Assembly (NCBI RefSeq): GCF_027568575.1
Contig: NZ_JANUVP010000009.1
DNA: 64,000 nucleotides
Strand: one strand, 5' to 3'
From: Caldifermentibacillus hisashii
GTDB lineage: Bacteria > Bacillota > Bacilli > Bacillales > Caldibacillaceae
The notes under the pieces were generated by a model. It searched no databases. It was not told the origin of the DNA and was given only the letters and a program-made list of their open reading frames with translations. Below are positions 26,933 through 34,632 of the stretch, piece after piece. Position 1 is the first letter of the stretch. Every line of letters starts with the position of its first letter. Both the position numbers and the translations under genes were made by a program.

Positions 26933-27592
26933 ATGTCGAAACATGAGCAACCAAAGTTTCATATAGGTGATCGTGTGGCAATCGATCAAAACGGTTTGGT
27001 TTCGGAAATCAACAAAATTTACCAAATTGGTGGAGAATGGTTTTATCAAGTGAAGGACAGCCACGATTTGTATTTTGAAAAGAATTTGCTGGCTTGGAAG
27101 GACCATAAGAAAAACATTATTTTACAGAAACAGGAAAATGTTCAAATCGAATATCGTTTCCAGTTTGGAGATATTGTTCGGGTTAATGGCTACGGGCAAG
27201 ATTTATTTGTTATAATCGGCTTTCGGGCAGAAATCTGGAGGTATAAAGATTCAGCATGGGAAGATTTTATTTATGAATGTTCACGACTTTATGATGGAGC
27301 TTGGGTTGAAGCGGGAGAAGATGAGTTAACTTATATAACAAATGAGGAAAATGCAAAGAAATTATTAAATGCCAAAAAGCAACAGGGGAAAAAAAGCCCT
27401 TTATTAATCGCATCGCAAAAAATGCAAAATCGTAAACAGGATATGGAAAATATTGATTCTTTACTCGATCTTTATAATGACTATCAATATTTATATTTAA
27501 ATTTTGGTGAGTCCGGTTATCAAAAAAAGATGAAAGAAATCCTGAAAAAATTGGAAGCATTGTCCAAACACCGTTTTCAAAACAATGAGTAA
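26933..27592 (+). CDS. Conserved protein with two SH3-like modules
   Basis: A 219-aa cytosolic protein that I cannot name. Two similar blocks stand out: FHIGDRVAIDQNGLVSEI (about 9-26) and YRFQFGDIVRVNGYGQDLF (about 74-92). Both are of the 'FxxGDxVxVxxxG' SH3/KOW type, and each is followed by a W/Y-rich strand. The C-terminal 90 residues are helical and lysine/glutamine-rich. The first block ends near 60. AGGGGG sets the ATG. It precedes spo0M but is separated from it by a hairpin. Confidence 0.7.
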   Translation: MSKHEQPKFHIGDRVAIDQNGLVSEINKIYQIGGEWFYQVKDSHDLYFEKNLLAWKDHKKNIILQKQENVQIEYRFQFGDIVRVNGYGQDLFVIIGFRAEIWRYKDSAWEDFIYECSRLYDGAWVEAGEDELTYITNEENAKKLLNAKKQQGKKSPLLIASQKMQNRKQDMENIDSLLDLYNDYQYLYLNFGESGYQKKMKEILKKLEALSKHRFQNNE

Positions 27593-27601
27593 AGTGAAAC
27601 T

Positions 27602-27640
27602 TCAATCAGCGGGGGATTTCGACTCTTCCCGCTGATTGTT
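27602..27640 (+). terminator. Hairpin after the SH3-like gene
   Basis: AATCAGCGGG pairs with CCCGCTGATT around a 12-base loop. The following GTTACTTTAAA is a poor T tract, so termination is likely but not certain. Confidence 0.65.
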
Positions 27641-27725
27641 ACTTTAAAAAAATAAAAAAAAATAGGAACTTCCGGCCAAAGTATTCGTATAAATAAGCGA
27701 ATACAATTGGGAAGGAGTTTTATAG

Positions 27726-28499
27726 ATGTCATTTTTCAATAAAATGCTCGCCAGTGTCGGGATCGGTAGTGCACAAATTGACACGAAATTAGAAAAGGAT
27801 CGTCTGAAACCGGGAGAAATGATCAGCGGGAGTATCGAAGTGAGAGGGGGAAATGTCGAACAAAATATTGATTCCCTATACTTAAATGTGTATACAAATT
27901 TTATCAGGGAAACGGACGATCGGAAGGTAACAGATGTAGCGAATATCGGACATTTTTTTATCTCTGAATCTTTCACCATCAAACCCGGAGCACTCAAAGA
28001 GATTCCGTTTTCTTTTCAATTACCTTATGATACACCTGTCACATACGGAAAAACAAAAATATGGGTTGCCACCGGTGCAGATATAAAAAGTTCCGTAGAT
28101 CCGACCGACAAGGACTACATTAAAGTTGATCCGGGGAATTTAGCGGCAGCTGTCATTAATTCGATATATGATATAGGTTTCAGACTTCGAAATGTCGATT
28201 GTGAAGCAGCACCGCGTTTTTTACGGACAAGTTTACCGATTATTCAAGAATTTGAATTTGTACCATATTCCGGTCCGTTCCGTGGTAAATTAGATGAACT
28301 GGAAATGACATTTTTTAATCAGTCCGAACATCAAGTTGACATATTAATGGAAGTTGATCGAAAGGCTCGCGGTTTGACTTCTCTTTTTTCCGAGGTTCTC
28401 GAGATGGACGAATCGAAAGTCCGTCTCACGGTTACATCTAATGAAATAGCCAACATGAAAAACAAATTTCAAGATGTTATATCACGTTACACCCATTGA
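27726..28499 (+). CDS. spo0M: Sporulation-control protein Spo0M
   Basis: A 257-aa arrestin-like protein: MSFFNKMLASVGIGSAQIDT at the start, then RLKPGEMISGSIEVRGG, which is typical of Spo0M/Vps26-like folds. In B. subtilis it influences early sporulation and cytokinesis and is controlled by sigma-W/sigma-H type factors. The GAAGGAG ribosome binding site is clear. Length agrees with the family, and there are no membrane segments. It ends at a bidirectional terminator. Confidence 0.9.
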   Translation: MSFFNKMLASVGIGSAQIDTKLEKDRLKPGEMISGSIEVRGGNVEQNIDSLYLNVYTNFIRETDDRKVTDVANIGHFFISESFTIKPGALKEIPFSFQLPYDTPVTYGKTKIWVATGADIKSSVDPTDKDYIKVDPGNLAAAVINSIYDIGFRLRNVDCEAAPRFLRTSLPIIQEFEFVPYSGPFRGKLDELEMTFFNQSEHQVDILMEVDRKARGLTSLFSEVLEMDESKVRLTVTSNEIANMKNKFQDVISRYTH

Positions 28500-28523
28500 T
28501 TTATTGCTTGCCATTTTAATATC

Positions 28524-28564
28524 TTAAAGTCCTATGAAGGTTGTGGCTTGCATAGGACTTTAAT
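28524..28564. terminator. Bidirectional terminator (spo0M / small protein)
   Basis: AAAGTCCTATG pairs with CATAGGACTTT around an 11-13 base loop. Confidence 0.9.
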
Positions 28565-28574
28565 CATTTATCAG

Positions 28575-28703
28575 TTAACCTTTCCTTTTTTCAGCTGAGT
28601 AAATATCTTTTCCATGTGCTTCCTGTTCTGCGATTAAAGCCTCTTCCGAAATGTTATTTTTTTTCTTTGGCTGGTTAATTCGGTTCCGATGCTTTTTACC
28701 CAA
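28575..28703 (-). CDS. Small basic conserved-type protein, 42 aa
   Basis: The frame starts with TTG seven bases after GGGAGG and encodes MGKKHRNRINQPKKKNN..., then SEEALIAEQEAHGKDIYSAE, ending KRKG. The highly basic N-terminus and acidic helix recall small Bacillus proteins of the SASP/nucleic-acid-binding size class, but I do not recognise the family. The strong ribosome binding site, and a terminator immediately downstream, argue that it is real. Confidence 0.65.
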   Translation of the reverse strand: MGKKHRNRINQPKKKNNISEEALIAEQEAHGKDIYSAEKRKG

Positions 28704-28861
28704 GTTTATTCCTCCCTTTCAAAAATTCCTTCTCTTTTATGATGGAATGATTTGTTCATAAATATCCTAATTTTTATTGAAAAAATTCAACATTGCCTCT
28801 TTTAATATGGTATATTGAATGTGTCAATAATAGTATAGGATCATTAAAGGAGGAATTTTAG

Positions 28862-29566
28862 ATGAGTACGCATATTGGTGCAAAAGAAAATGAAATTGCT
28901 GAAACAATATTGCTACCTGGAGACCCGTTACGTGCGAAATATATTGCCGAGAATTTTTTAGAAAACCCGGTCTGTTATAATGAAGTTCGTAATATGCTAG
29001 GATTTACGGGAACCTATAAAGGAAAAAGAGTGTCCGTACAAGGAACGGGTATGGGTATCCCATCAATCTCAATCTACATAACAGAACTTATGCAAAGCTA
29101 TAACGTTCAAAATTTAATCCGTGTTGGTACATGCGGGGCGATTCAAAAAGATGTAAAGGTTCGTGACGTTATTTTAGCCATGTCAGCCTCCACAGACTCA
29201 CAAATCAATCGGAAAATTTTTGGCGGTGCGGTCGATTATGCCCCAACAGCCAATTTTGAGTTGTTGAAAAATGCTTACGATGCCGGAATCCAAAAAGGTT
29301 TGCATCTAAAAGTTGGGAATGTGTTCAGTGCCGATCTATTTTACGATGATTATGCTGAACATGAAAAATGGGCAAACTATGGTATTTTAGCCGTTGAAAT
29401 GGAGGCGGCCGCACTTTATACGTTGGCTGCAAAATTTGGACGGAAAGCATTGGCGATTTTGACGGTTAGTGATCATATTTTAACCGGTGAAGCCACATCG
29501 GCCGAAGAAAGACAACTAACCTTCAATGACATGATTGAGGTAGCTTTAGAAGCAGCTGTTCAATAA
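28862..29566 (+). CDS. deoD: Purine nucleoside phosphorylase (DeoD type)
   Basis: A 234-aa hexameric-type phosphorylase cleaving purine (deoxy)nucleosides to base plus (deoxy)ribose-1-phosphate. Phosphate-binding GDPLRAKYIAENFL is at about 20-33, VGTCGA near 91, EMEAAALY near 180, and the catalytic Asp is in VSDHILTGE near 203. AAAGGAGG sets the ATG. The neighbours yodJ-ctpA follow as in B. subtilis. Confidence 0.95.
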   Translation: MSTHIGAKENEIAETILLPGDPLRAKYIAENFLENPVCYNEVRNMLGFTGTYKGKRVSVQGTGMGIPSISIYITELMQSYNVQNLIRVGTCGAIQKDVKVRDVILAMSASTDSQINRKIFGGAVDYAPTANFELLKNAYDAGIQKGLHLKVGNVFSADLFYDDYAEHEKWANYGILAVEMEAAALYTLAAKFGRKALAILTVSDHILTGEATSAEERQLTFNDMIEVALEAAVQ

Positions 29567-29663
29567 TTACTTTATTTGCTAAAACGGGCTGGCTTTGCAA
29601 TGTCGGTTTTCAAGATGAAACTTCAATCATATATAATATATCGATACGTCATGTTCTGATTTG

Positions 29664-29697
29664 GAAACCGGTTATTGCATAAACCGGCTTTTTTTAT
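29664..29697 (+). terminator. Terminator of deoD
   Basis: ACCGGTT pairs with AACCGG(C) around an 8-base loop and runs into TTTTTTT. Confidence 0.85.
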
Positions 29698-29919
29698 ATA
29701 TTCATGTATAAATTTCGGATAGTGTTTTACTTCTAGTAGGAAAGATGAAGAATAAAAATATGTACATAAGGAGTACTTGCGCAAGCCATCCAACCAAAAG
29801 CAACACGGTAAGTTGGGATATACTGGTATTTATGAGTAAAATAAATTTATCTGTTCAAGGCTTCAGGAGAGTGATAAAATGATAAATGTTGAATAAAAGG
29901 AAAATAGGTGAGAAAATAA
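29698..29919 (+). other. Intergenic segment, one doubtful 45-codon frame
   Basis: No recognisable gene. One open frame (ATG at about 29745, MKNKNMYIRSTCASHPTKSN..., 45 codons) has a weak TAGGAAAG upstream and no family resemblance. Otherwise this is the leader and promoter region of the carboxypeptidase gene. Confidence 0.35.
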
Positions 29920-30744
29920 ATGAGAACGATTATTATATCCGTATTGACCGGAATGCTATTACTATTAACGAGCTGCTCGCTTAATGATTTAACCGGAGAA
30001 AATAAGCAAAGTAACAACAATCATCAGGCAAATGAACAAACAACCGAAAATGACCAGTCAAATTCACCGGAAAACGCTGATGAAAATGATGGCACAATAA
30101 AATTAGATAAGAAGTACTTTAATATCGTTGCAGAACAAGATGGAAAAGAAGTCATTCAAAATGTGGATAATCTATTAATTCTTGTAAACAAACAATCCGC
30201 TTACTTACCGGCAGATTATGTTCCGGCTAATCTTGTCAGACCTAATGTTCGGTTTTCTTTTGGGGATTTAGATATCGAAAAGAGCTATTTAAAGGAAGAA
30301 GCTGCTCGTGCTTTGGAAAAAATGTTTCAACAAGCTGAAGTTGAAGGAATTTCCTTGTATGCTGTATCCGGTTATCGTTCCTATACGCGACAAACGGAAG
30401 TCTTTCAAAGAGAAGTTGAAGCAAAAGGTGAAGAAAAAGCAGTGGAAGCTGTTGCCATACCTGGACAAAGTGAACATCAAACCGGACTTGCCATGGATAT
30501 TTCGGCAGAGAGTGCAAATCTTGATTTAGTAGAGTCCTTTGAAAGCACCCCTGAAGGCACATGGCTGAAAGAAAATGCTCATAAATTCGGTTTTATCTTA
30601 CGCTATCCAAAAGGAAAAGAAGCAATCACCGGATATCAATATGAGCCTTGGCATTTCCGCTATGTTGGAGAAGAAACGGCAAAAATTATTTATGAAAACG
30701 ATTGGACATTGGAAGAATTTTTCCAAAATGCAAAAGCCGTTTAG
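29920..30744 (+). CDS. yodJ: VanY-type D-alanyl-D-alanine carboxypeptidase lipoprotein
   Basis: A 274-aa lipoprotein zinc carboxypeptidase that trims peptidoglycan stem peptides outside the membrane. The lipobox is LLTSC (Cys19). A low-complexity Asn/Gln/Glu linker (about 24-60) spans the wall. The catalytic domain has SGYRSYTRQ, SEHQTGLAMD (H186, D193) and EPWHFRY (H245). Its place before ctpA, and its length, match B. subtilis YodJ. Confidence 0.9.
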   Translation: MRTIIISVLTGMLLLLTSCSLNDLTGENKQSNNNHQANEQTTENDQSNSPENADENDGTIKLDKKYFNIVAEQDGKEVIQNVDNLLILVNKQSAYLPADYVPANLVRPNVRFSFGDLDIEKSYLKEEAARALEKMFQQAEVEGISLYAVSGYRSYTRQTEVFQREVEAKGEEKAVEAVAIPGQSEHQTGLAMDISAESANLDLVESFESTPEGTWLKENAHKFGFILRYPKGKEAITGYQYEPWHFRYVGEETAKIIYENDWTLEEFFQNAKAV

Positions 30745-30823
30745 ACATTGAACCGTGTAATGTTTCGCATTGAAATATACCTGCAGTTTCATTATTTAGT
30801 TTTTTTGAAAGTGGTGAGAATGA

Positions 30824-32311
30824 GTGGATAACGGTGAAAAAATAGAAGAGAAAAATACCGAAAATAAAACCGATTCTGTTGATCCAAATAAATACATGAA
30901 AATAAAGAAATTTCATTTTATTATACTAATTTTCCTTATCGTAATACTTACGACAGGAATGACCGCTTTTGTCCTTTCTTTTGGGGATGAAAAGGTAGTG
31001 GAGAAAATTCAAATTCAGGATCGGAAAGATTTTACAAAACTATATGAAACATTTGAAAGCATCAAAGCCAATTATATTCATAAAGTGGATGATAAAAAAT
31101 TAATAGAAGGGGCCATTAACGGGATGGTGGAATCTCTAGGGGACCCTTATTCGGACTATATGACATCCGCAGAAACAGAAGAATTCAATGAGACCATTTC
31201 GTCCTCTTTTGAAGGTATTGGCGCACAGGTCGAACAAAAGGATGATCATATCGTTATTGTTGCTCCAATTAAAGGTTCACCGGCAGAAAAAGCAGGACTT
31301 AAGGCTAATGATATCATCCTTGAAGTGGATGGAAAAAGTATTCAAGGAATGAGTTCCAATGAAGCTGTTTCCCTAATCCGCGGTGAAAAAGGAACGAAAG
31401 TCAATTTGAAAATTTCTCGTCCGGGGGTTACTGACCCAATTGAATTGAGTATCACTCGTGACGTTATCCCGGTCGAAACGGTTTATAGCGAGATGCTGGA
31501 TGGTCAAATTGGAAAAATACAGATCACTATGTTTTCTGAACGAACCTATACGGAACTCGTATCACACATCAATGAGTTGAAAAAGCAAGGAATGAAAGGA
31601 CTAATTTTAGACTTACGACAAAATCCAGGAGGCTTACTGGATCAAGCAATTGAAATTTCTAGTTTATTTGTGCCGAATGGGAAAGTCATCTATCAAATGG
31701 AAAAAAATGATGGTAAAAAAGTCCGTCAATTGTCAAATCAGAAGGAACCTTTTAATATTCCTCTAGTTGCTGTTGTAGATGGCGGAAGTGCGAGTGCATC
31801 GGAAATATTAGCCGGTGCTTTGAAGGAATCAGCAGGGGTACCAATTGTCGGTGAAAAAACTTTTGGAAAAGGGACCGCACAAACGGCTGCTAGTTACAAT
31901 GACGGCTCCACCTTGAAATTGACGACCGCAAAATGGTTAACACCAAGCGGAAAGTGGATAAATGAGCAAGGAATTGTACCGGATTATGAAGTGAAAATGC
32001 CGGAATATGCGAATTTAACTTATGTTGATCCCGGAGTCGAGTTGAAAAAGAAAAGTATAAATGAACAAGTTTCAACCATTGAAAAAATGCTTGAGGCTCT
32101 TGGATATCAACCGGGCACCATTGACGGCGCTTTTGATGATGAGACAGAAGCAGCAGTCATCAAATTTCAAAAGGATCACGGATTGGAACAAACAGGGGTT
32201 GTAACCGGTGATACAACCGTTCAAATTATGGAGGCATTGCGAAATAAACTAATTGCGGAAGACCCGCAAATCGCAAAATCAGTGGAAATATTAAACGAAA
32301 AAATAAAGTAA
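30824..32311 (+). CDS. ctpA: Carboxy-terminal processing protease CtpA (S41)
   Basis: A 495-aa membrane-anchored protease. It has a cytoplasmic polar N-terminus, one transmembrane helix (about 30-53) and a PDZ domain (about 125-200). The S41 peptidase carries S324 (GGSASASEI), K349 and Q353 (TFGKGTAQ). A C-terminal peptidoglycan-binding domain (about 415-480) has YQPGTIDGAFDDETEAAV. This four-part layout is that of B. subtilis CtpA, not CtpB. The GTG start follows GGTGAG. It pairs with yodJ, another cell-wall enzyme. Confidence 0.92.
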   Translation: MDNGEKIEEKNTENKTDSVDPNKYMKIKKFHFIILIFLIVILTTGMTAFVLSFGDEKVVEKIQIQDRKDFTKLYETFESIKANYIHKVDDKKLIEGAINGMVESLGDPYSDYMTSAETEEFNETISSSFEGIGAQVEQKDDHIVIVAPIKGSPAEKAGLKANDIILEVDGKSIQGMSSNEAVSLIRGEKGTKVNLKISRPGVTDPIELSITRDVIPVETVYSEMLDGQIGKIQITMFSERTYTELVSHINELKKQGMKGLILDLRQNPGGLLDQAIEISSLFVPNGKVIYQMEKNDGKKVRQLSNQKEPFNIPLVAVVDGGSASASEILAGALKESAGVPIVGEKTFGKGTAQTAASYNDGSTLKLTTAKWLTPSGKWINEQGIVPDYEVKMPEYANLTYVDPGVELKKKSINEQVSTIEKMLEALGYQPGTIDGAFDDETEAAVIKFQKDHGLEQTGVVTGDTTVQIMEALRNKLIAEDPQIAKSVEILNEKIK

Positions 32312-32322
32312 ACACGGCAAAC

Positions 32323-32376
32323 TAAAAGGGGCAGCCGAAAGTACAATAGACGACTTTCCAGACTGCCCTTTTTGGT
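32323..32376 (+). terminator. Terminator of yodJ-ctpA
   Basis: AAAGGGGCAG pairs with CTGCCCTTTTT. The inner arms GAAAGT/ACTTTC extend the stem. Confidence 0.88.
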
Positions 32377-32379
32377 ACG

Positions 32380-32505
32380 TTAAGAAAGTATAAATTTCCA
32401 GCAAAGAAGCGAATTCGACGTAGTTGGAAATTTTAAGAATTAAGTATAAGTGCTCTTGCGGCTCTGCTTTCGCCTAAAGGCTCGGACGCCCGAGTTTTCT
32501 TTATA
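32380..32505 (+). repeat. Dispersed repeat family D, copy 2 (most complete)
   Basis: Starts TTAAGAAAGTATAAATTTCC and ends CGAGTTTTCTTTAT. The body shares GCGAATTCG, GTATAAGTG and GCCTAAAGGCTCGG with 7641-7765. The outer bases TAAGAAAG / CTTTCTTA-like are inverted and resemble the ends of the longer repeats at 55251 and 60178. It follows directly after the ctpA terminator. Confidence 0.8.
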
Positions 32506-32573
32506 TAAAAAAACGAGTCGAAAATTTTTCCTTGTGTTTGAAATTGAAAGGGTTTTTCCAACTTGATCATATC

Positions 32574-32819
32574 CTACAGCTCAGATTCTCCAAATTTAGC
32601 AAACGTCCGTTCATCTTCTATTAATCCACAAACACCGCATTGAATTTTATACTCCGGTCCTCGATAAGGTATATGGAAAGGATCTAAATTTTCATCCGTA
32701 TATGTTTGTACCACCGATCCCGTTGACGGATCCAATTTGACTGATTCTGCCACTTGTTTGATCAGATTAAAGCGGGACTTATTTGTTTTACAGTTGGGAC
32801 ATCGATAGGGAATGGACAT
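32574..32819 (-). CDS. Zinc-ribbon protein, 81 aa
   Basis: MSIPYRCPNCKTNKSRF carries a CPNC pair, and KIQCGVCGL near residue 65 a second CxxC pair. This gives a four-Cys zinc ribbon split by about 48 residues. I do not recognise a named family. GGAGG nine bases upstream selects the ATG at 32819 rather than the ATG three codons earlier. It is divergent from no gene and is followed on its strand by the family D repeat. Confidence 0.7.
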   Translation of the reverse strand: MSIPYRCPNCKTNKSRFNLIKQVAESVKLDPSTGSVVQTYTDENLDPFHIPYRGPEYKIQCGVCGLIEDERTFAKFGESEL

Positions 32820-32888
32820 GAAAATCATCCTCCATAATTGTTTTTATTCATAAACTGCCCAAAAAATGATTTTATATTCCGGATGATG

Positions 32889-33371
32889 TTAAAATTTATC
32901 AACATCAATTTCACTCATTTGCCATTCAATACTTTTTGGAATACGAATTTCTAAAATTTGATCGCGATAAATTGCTTTTGCTCCTTTTTTCTTGACAGTT
33001 GCAGGGAGGATAATGGTGTGCGGACTGCTGTCCTCGTTTAATCCGTCGATGACACATTTATTCAAACTGTAATATATCTTTAATCGATCAATTTGCTTTT
33101 CATCTTGAATAGGTATTCGAATAAAGATGTCATCATGTGTTTCAAATAGAGTTTCTTTCACTGTCGAAGTTTCTCGGTTCTCGTTTTCCTCATCCGTATT
33201 TTTATGGTGAAAAGTAGTTCCATCATTCATCATCGACTGGATAAAGTCAGGGAAAGCCTGTTTCATCCACTGGTCAAGCATTTGTTGGAACTCTCCTTCG
33301 CTTAAATATTGAAAAGGGTCAAAATTAGTTTTATTTGATCCGAAGAAACCCCATGGCCACATCCAAAACAC
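32889..33371 (-). CDS. Hsp20/alpha-crystallin-like protein (spore coat GerT/CotP type)
   Basis: A 160-aa protein. The N-terminus is aromatic (MFWMWPWGFFGSNKTNFDPF) with a helical segment. A Glu/Asn-rich linker (about 58-70) follows, then a beta-sandwich-like C-terminal domain (ETHDDIFIRIPIQDEKQI ... TIILPATVKKKGAKAIYRD..LEIRIPK) resembling a small heat-shock alpha-crystallin domain. Such proteins in Bacillus include the spore proteins CotP, CotM and GerT. The exact orthologue is uncertain. No signal peptide. Confidence 0.65.
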   Translation of the reverse strand: MFWMWPWGFFGSNKTNFDPFQYLSEGEFQQMLDQWMKQAFPDFIQSMMNDGTTFHHKNTDEENENRETSTVKETLFETHDDIFIRIPIQDEKQIDRLKIYYSLNKCVIDGLNEDSSPHTIILPATVKKKGAKAIYRDQILEIRIPKSIEWQMSEIDVDKF

Positions 33372-33399
33372 CTCTCTGTTTATATGTATGGCATGTTTG

Positions 33400-33472
33400 A
33401 TAAAAAAATAGGCAATTGCCGAGCTTTTAGGCGACCCGTGACGCCTAGTTGTCCGTATTCTTTCCTAATGAG
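33400..33472 (-). repeat. Degenerate family D repeat copy (reversed)
   Basis: On the minus strand it reads AGGAAAGAATACGGACAACT at its left and CGCCTAAAAGCTCGG near its right. These match the left end and the GCCTAAAGGCTCGG block of family D with many changes. The surrounding stretch 33372-33665 holds no gene that I can support. Confidence 0.5.
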
Positions 33473-33665
33473 TAATAAAAACTTTTGTACATAATATGCT
33501 TGGGGAACTGGGTTGGTGATTTTGCACAAACGGTCTTGACTTGTCGTTAAGCGAAGAATCATTGCTCAACCGCATCCAATTGAGGTGGGGAATTCACTCT
33601 AGAGAGACCCTATTAGCTAAAAAAACGCCCAATCAATGGACGTTTAACAACAAGAAATGAAAAAA

Positions 33666-34235
33666 TTATGCTTCCAATGGGTGGATAGGTCCCTGAACTT
33701 GTGCATTGTTCTTTTTATAATATAAGCTGTACGCATCCTTTGTTATCTCATATAAATTATATCGGTAACCAGATGGATTTTCGTTAATTGCTTTGTAAAT
33801 TGAGGGCCGACTTTGATTGGCAAGAGTGACATAAGGAATTTTTTCTGCAGCTTTTTGTGAGCGGATATTTTCGAGTCGAATTCGCAAAAGAACCGTTTCC
33901 ATATTTTGAACGAAAAATAATTCTTCAAAAAACAATTCCTTTGCAAGTATATTATATCCCTTTCCATGGTACGGTTTGCCGAGCCACGTTCCTAAAAAAC
34001 CTGCACCATTTTCAATATCATATAAGTTTATCGTGCCAATGGGTCGATCCCATTCATCAACAATCGTACGTGAGATCATTTCACCACGTTCTTCAGCCTC
34101 AATGGTTTGCTTAGTCATAAATAAAAATTCTTCGTATGAATTCGGTTTATGACGTATAAACGGGAAGACATCCGGGTGGGTCAGCAATGAATACAATGCT
34201 TGACAGTCGGATAAATCTCTCTTTTTTAATAACAT
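33666..34235 (-). CDS. GNAT acetyltransferase (RimJ/RimL-like)
   Basis: A 189-aa N-acetyltransferase of the Acetyltransf_3 type. The acetyl-CoA loop region (GTWLGKPYHGKGYNILAKEL) contains the Q/RxxGxG/A-like turn, preceded by RPIGTINLYDI and followed by VLLRIRLENIRSQKAAEKI. The substrate is unknown; relatives acetylate protein N-termini or small amines. GGAGGG supports the ATG at 34235; the ATG six bases earlier abuts the ribosome binding site. CCCTC can fold back on that GAGGG. The 160-base leader carries a tRNA-like element and a long hairpin, so RNA-level control is plausible. Confidence 0.8.
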   Translation of the reverse strand: MLLKKRDLSDCQALYSLLTHPDVFPFIRHKPNSYEEFLFMTKQTIEAEERGEMISRTIVDEWDRPIGTINLYDIENGAGFLGTWLGKPYHGKGYNILAKELFFEELFFVQNMETVLLRIRLENIRSQKAAEKIPYVTLANQSRPSIYKAINENPSGYRYNLYEITKDAYSLYYKKNNAQVQGPIHPLEA

Positions 34236-34291
34236 TTTCATCCCTCCAATTACTGAGGGGGATTTCTATCATTCAGAAAGATAGAAAGAAG

Positions 34292-34337
34292 CCCACCTCG
34301 AAATTTTTTTAGTATTAATAAAAAATTTCGGGGTGGG
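34292..34337 (-). promoter_or_regulatory. Long inverted repeat in the GNAT leader, overlapping the tRNA-like T-arm
   Basis: Arms 34292-34309 and 34320-34337 pair over about 18 positions (CCCACC-CGAAATTTTTT on the minus strand) with one mismatch and a 10-base loop. The upstream arm on the minus strand is the 3' half of the tRNA-like T-arm plus acceptor strand. The two structures therefore exclude each other. No T tract follows in either direction, so it is not an obvious terminator. Confidence 0.7.
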
Positions 34338-34392
34338 AATCGAACCCACTAGAACCGGAAAATCCGGTGGCGCACCATTTGCCTTCCCATAT
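34326..34392 (-). ncRNA. tRNA-like element with shortened anticodon arm
   Basis: Read 5' to 3' on the minus strand, the acceptor-like arms are ATATGGG and CCCGAAA (about 4-5 pairs). Next come AA, then a D-arm GGC-AAATGGTGC-GCC with the conserved GG in its loop, and A. An anticodon-like arm CCGGA-TTT-TCCGG has only three loop bases. A 5-base variable loop TTCTA follows, then a perfect T-arm GTGGG-TTCGATT-CCCAC with all T-loop consensus bases. The anticodon arm is exactly four bases short of normal, so it cannot decode. It lies about 90 bases upstream of the GNAT start. It could be a regulatory mimic, an atypical tRNA-like RNA, or a decayed tRNA. Confidence 0.65.
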
Positions 34393-34632
34393 ATTTTCAA
34401 TTGTGTAGGATAGTTATGATCTATTTGTATGATACAAAAATTTATTACAAAAGAAAAGTAGTATTTGTAAATATTTTATTAATAATTAATGGATAATTGG
34501 TGTATTTAATTCATGAATATCACCTTGTAAACATATGAATATTTATATAAGGCTGGTTTCTAGCCTTTATTGCTATTAAGAGATAAAGTGAAATTTATCG
34601 AAAATAGGTTTCATAGGGAGAAGGGTCGCCAT

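Noticed and set aside
29745..29882. 45-codon frame upstream of yodJ
   Set aside because: Weak ribosome binding site, no recognisable family and composition typical of non-coding AT-rich DNA; mentioned only in the intergenic entry.
34236..34440. T-box riboswitch as an explanation of the GNAT leader
   Set aside because: No T-box core (GGUGGUACCGCG-like) and no specifier stem are visible; what is present is a tRNA-like sequence rather than a tRNA-binding leader.
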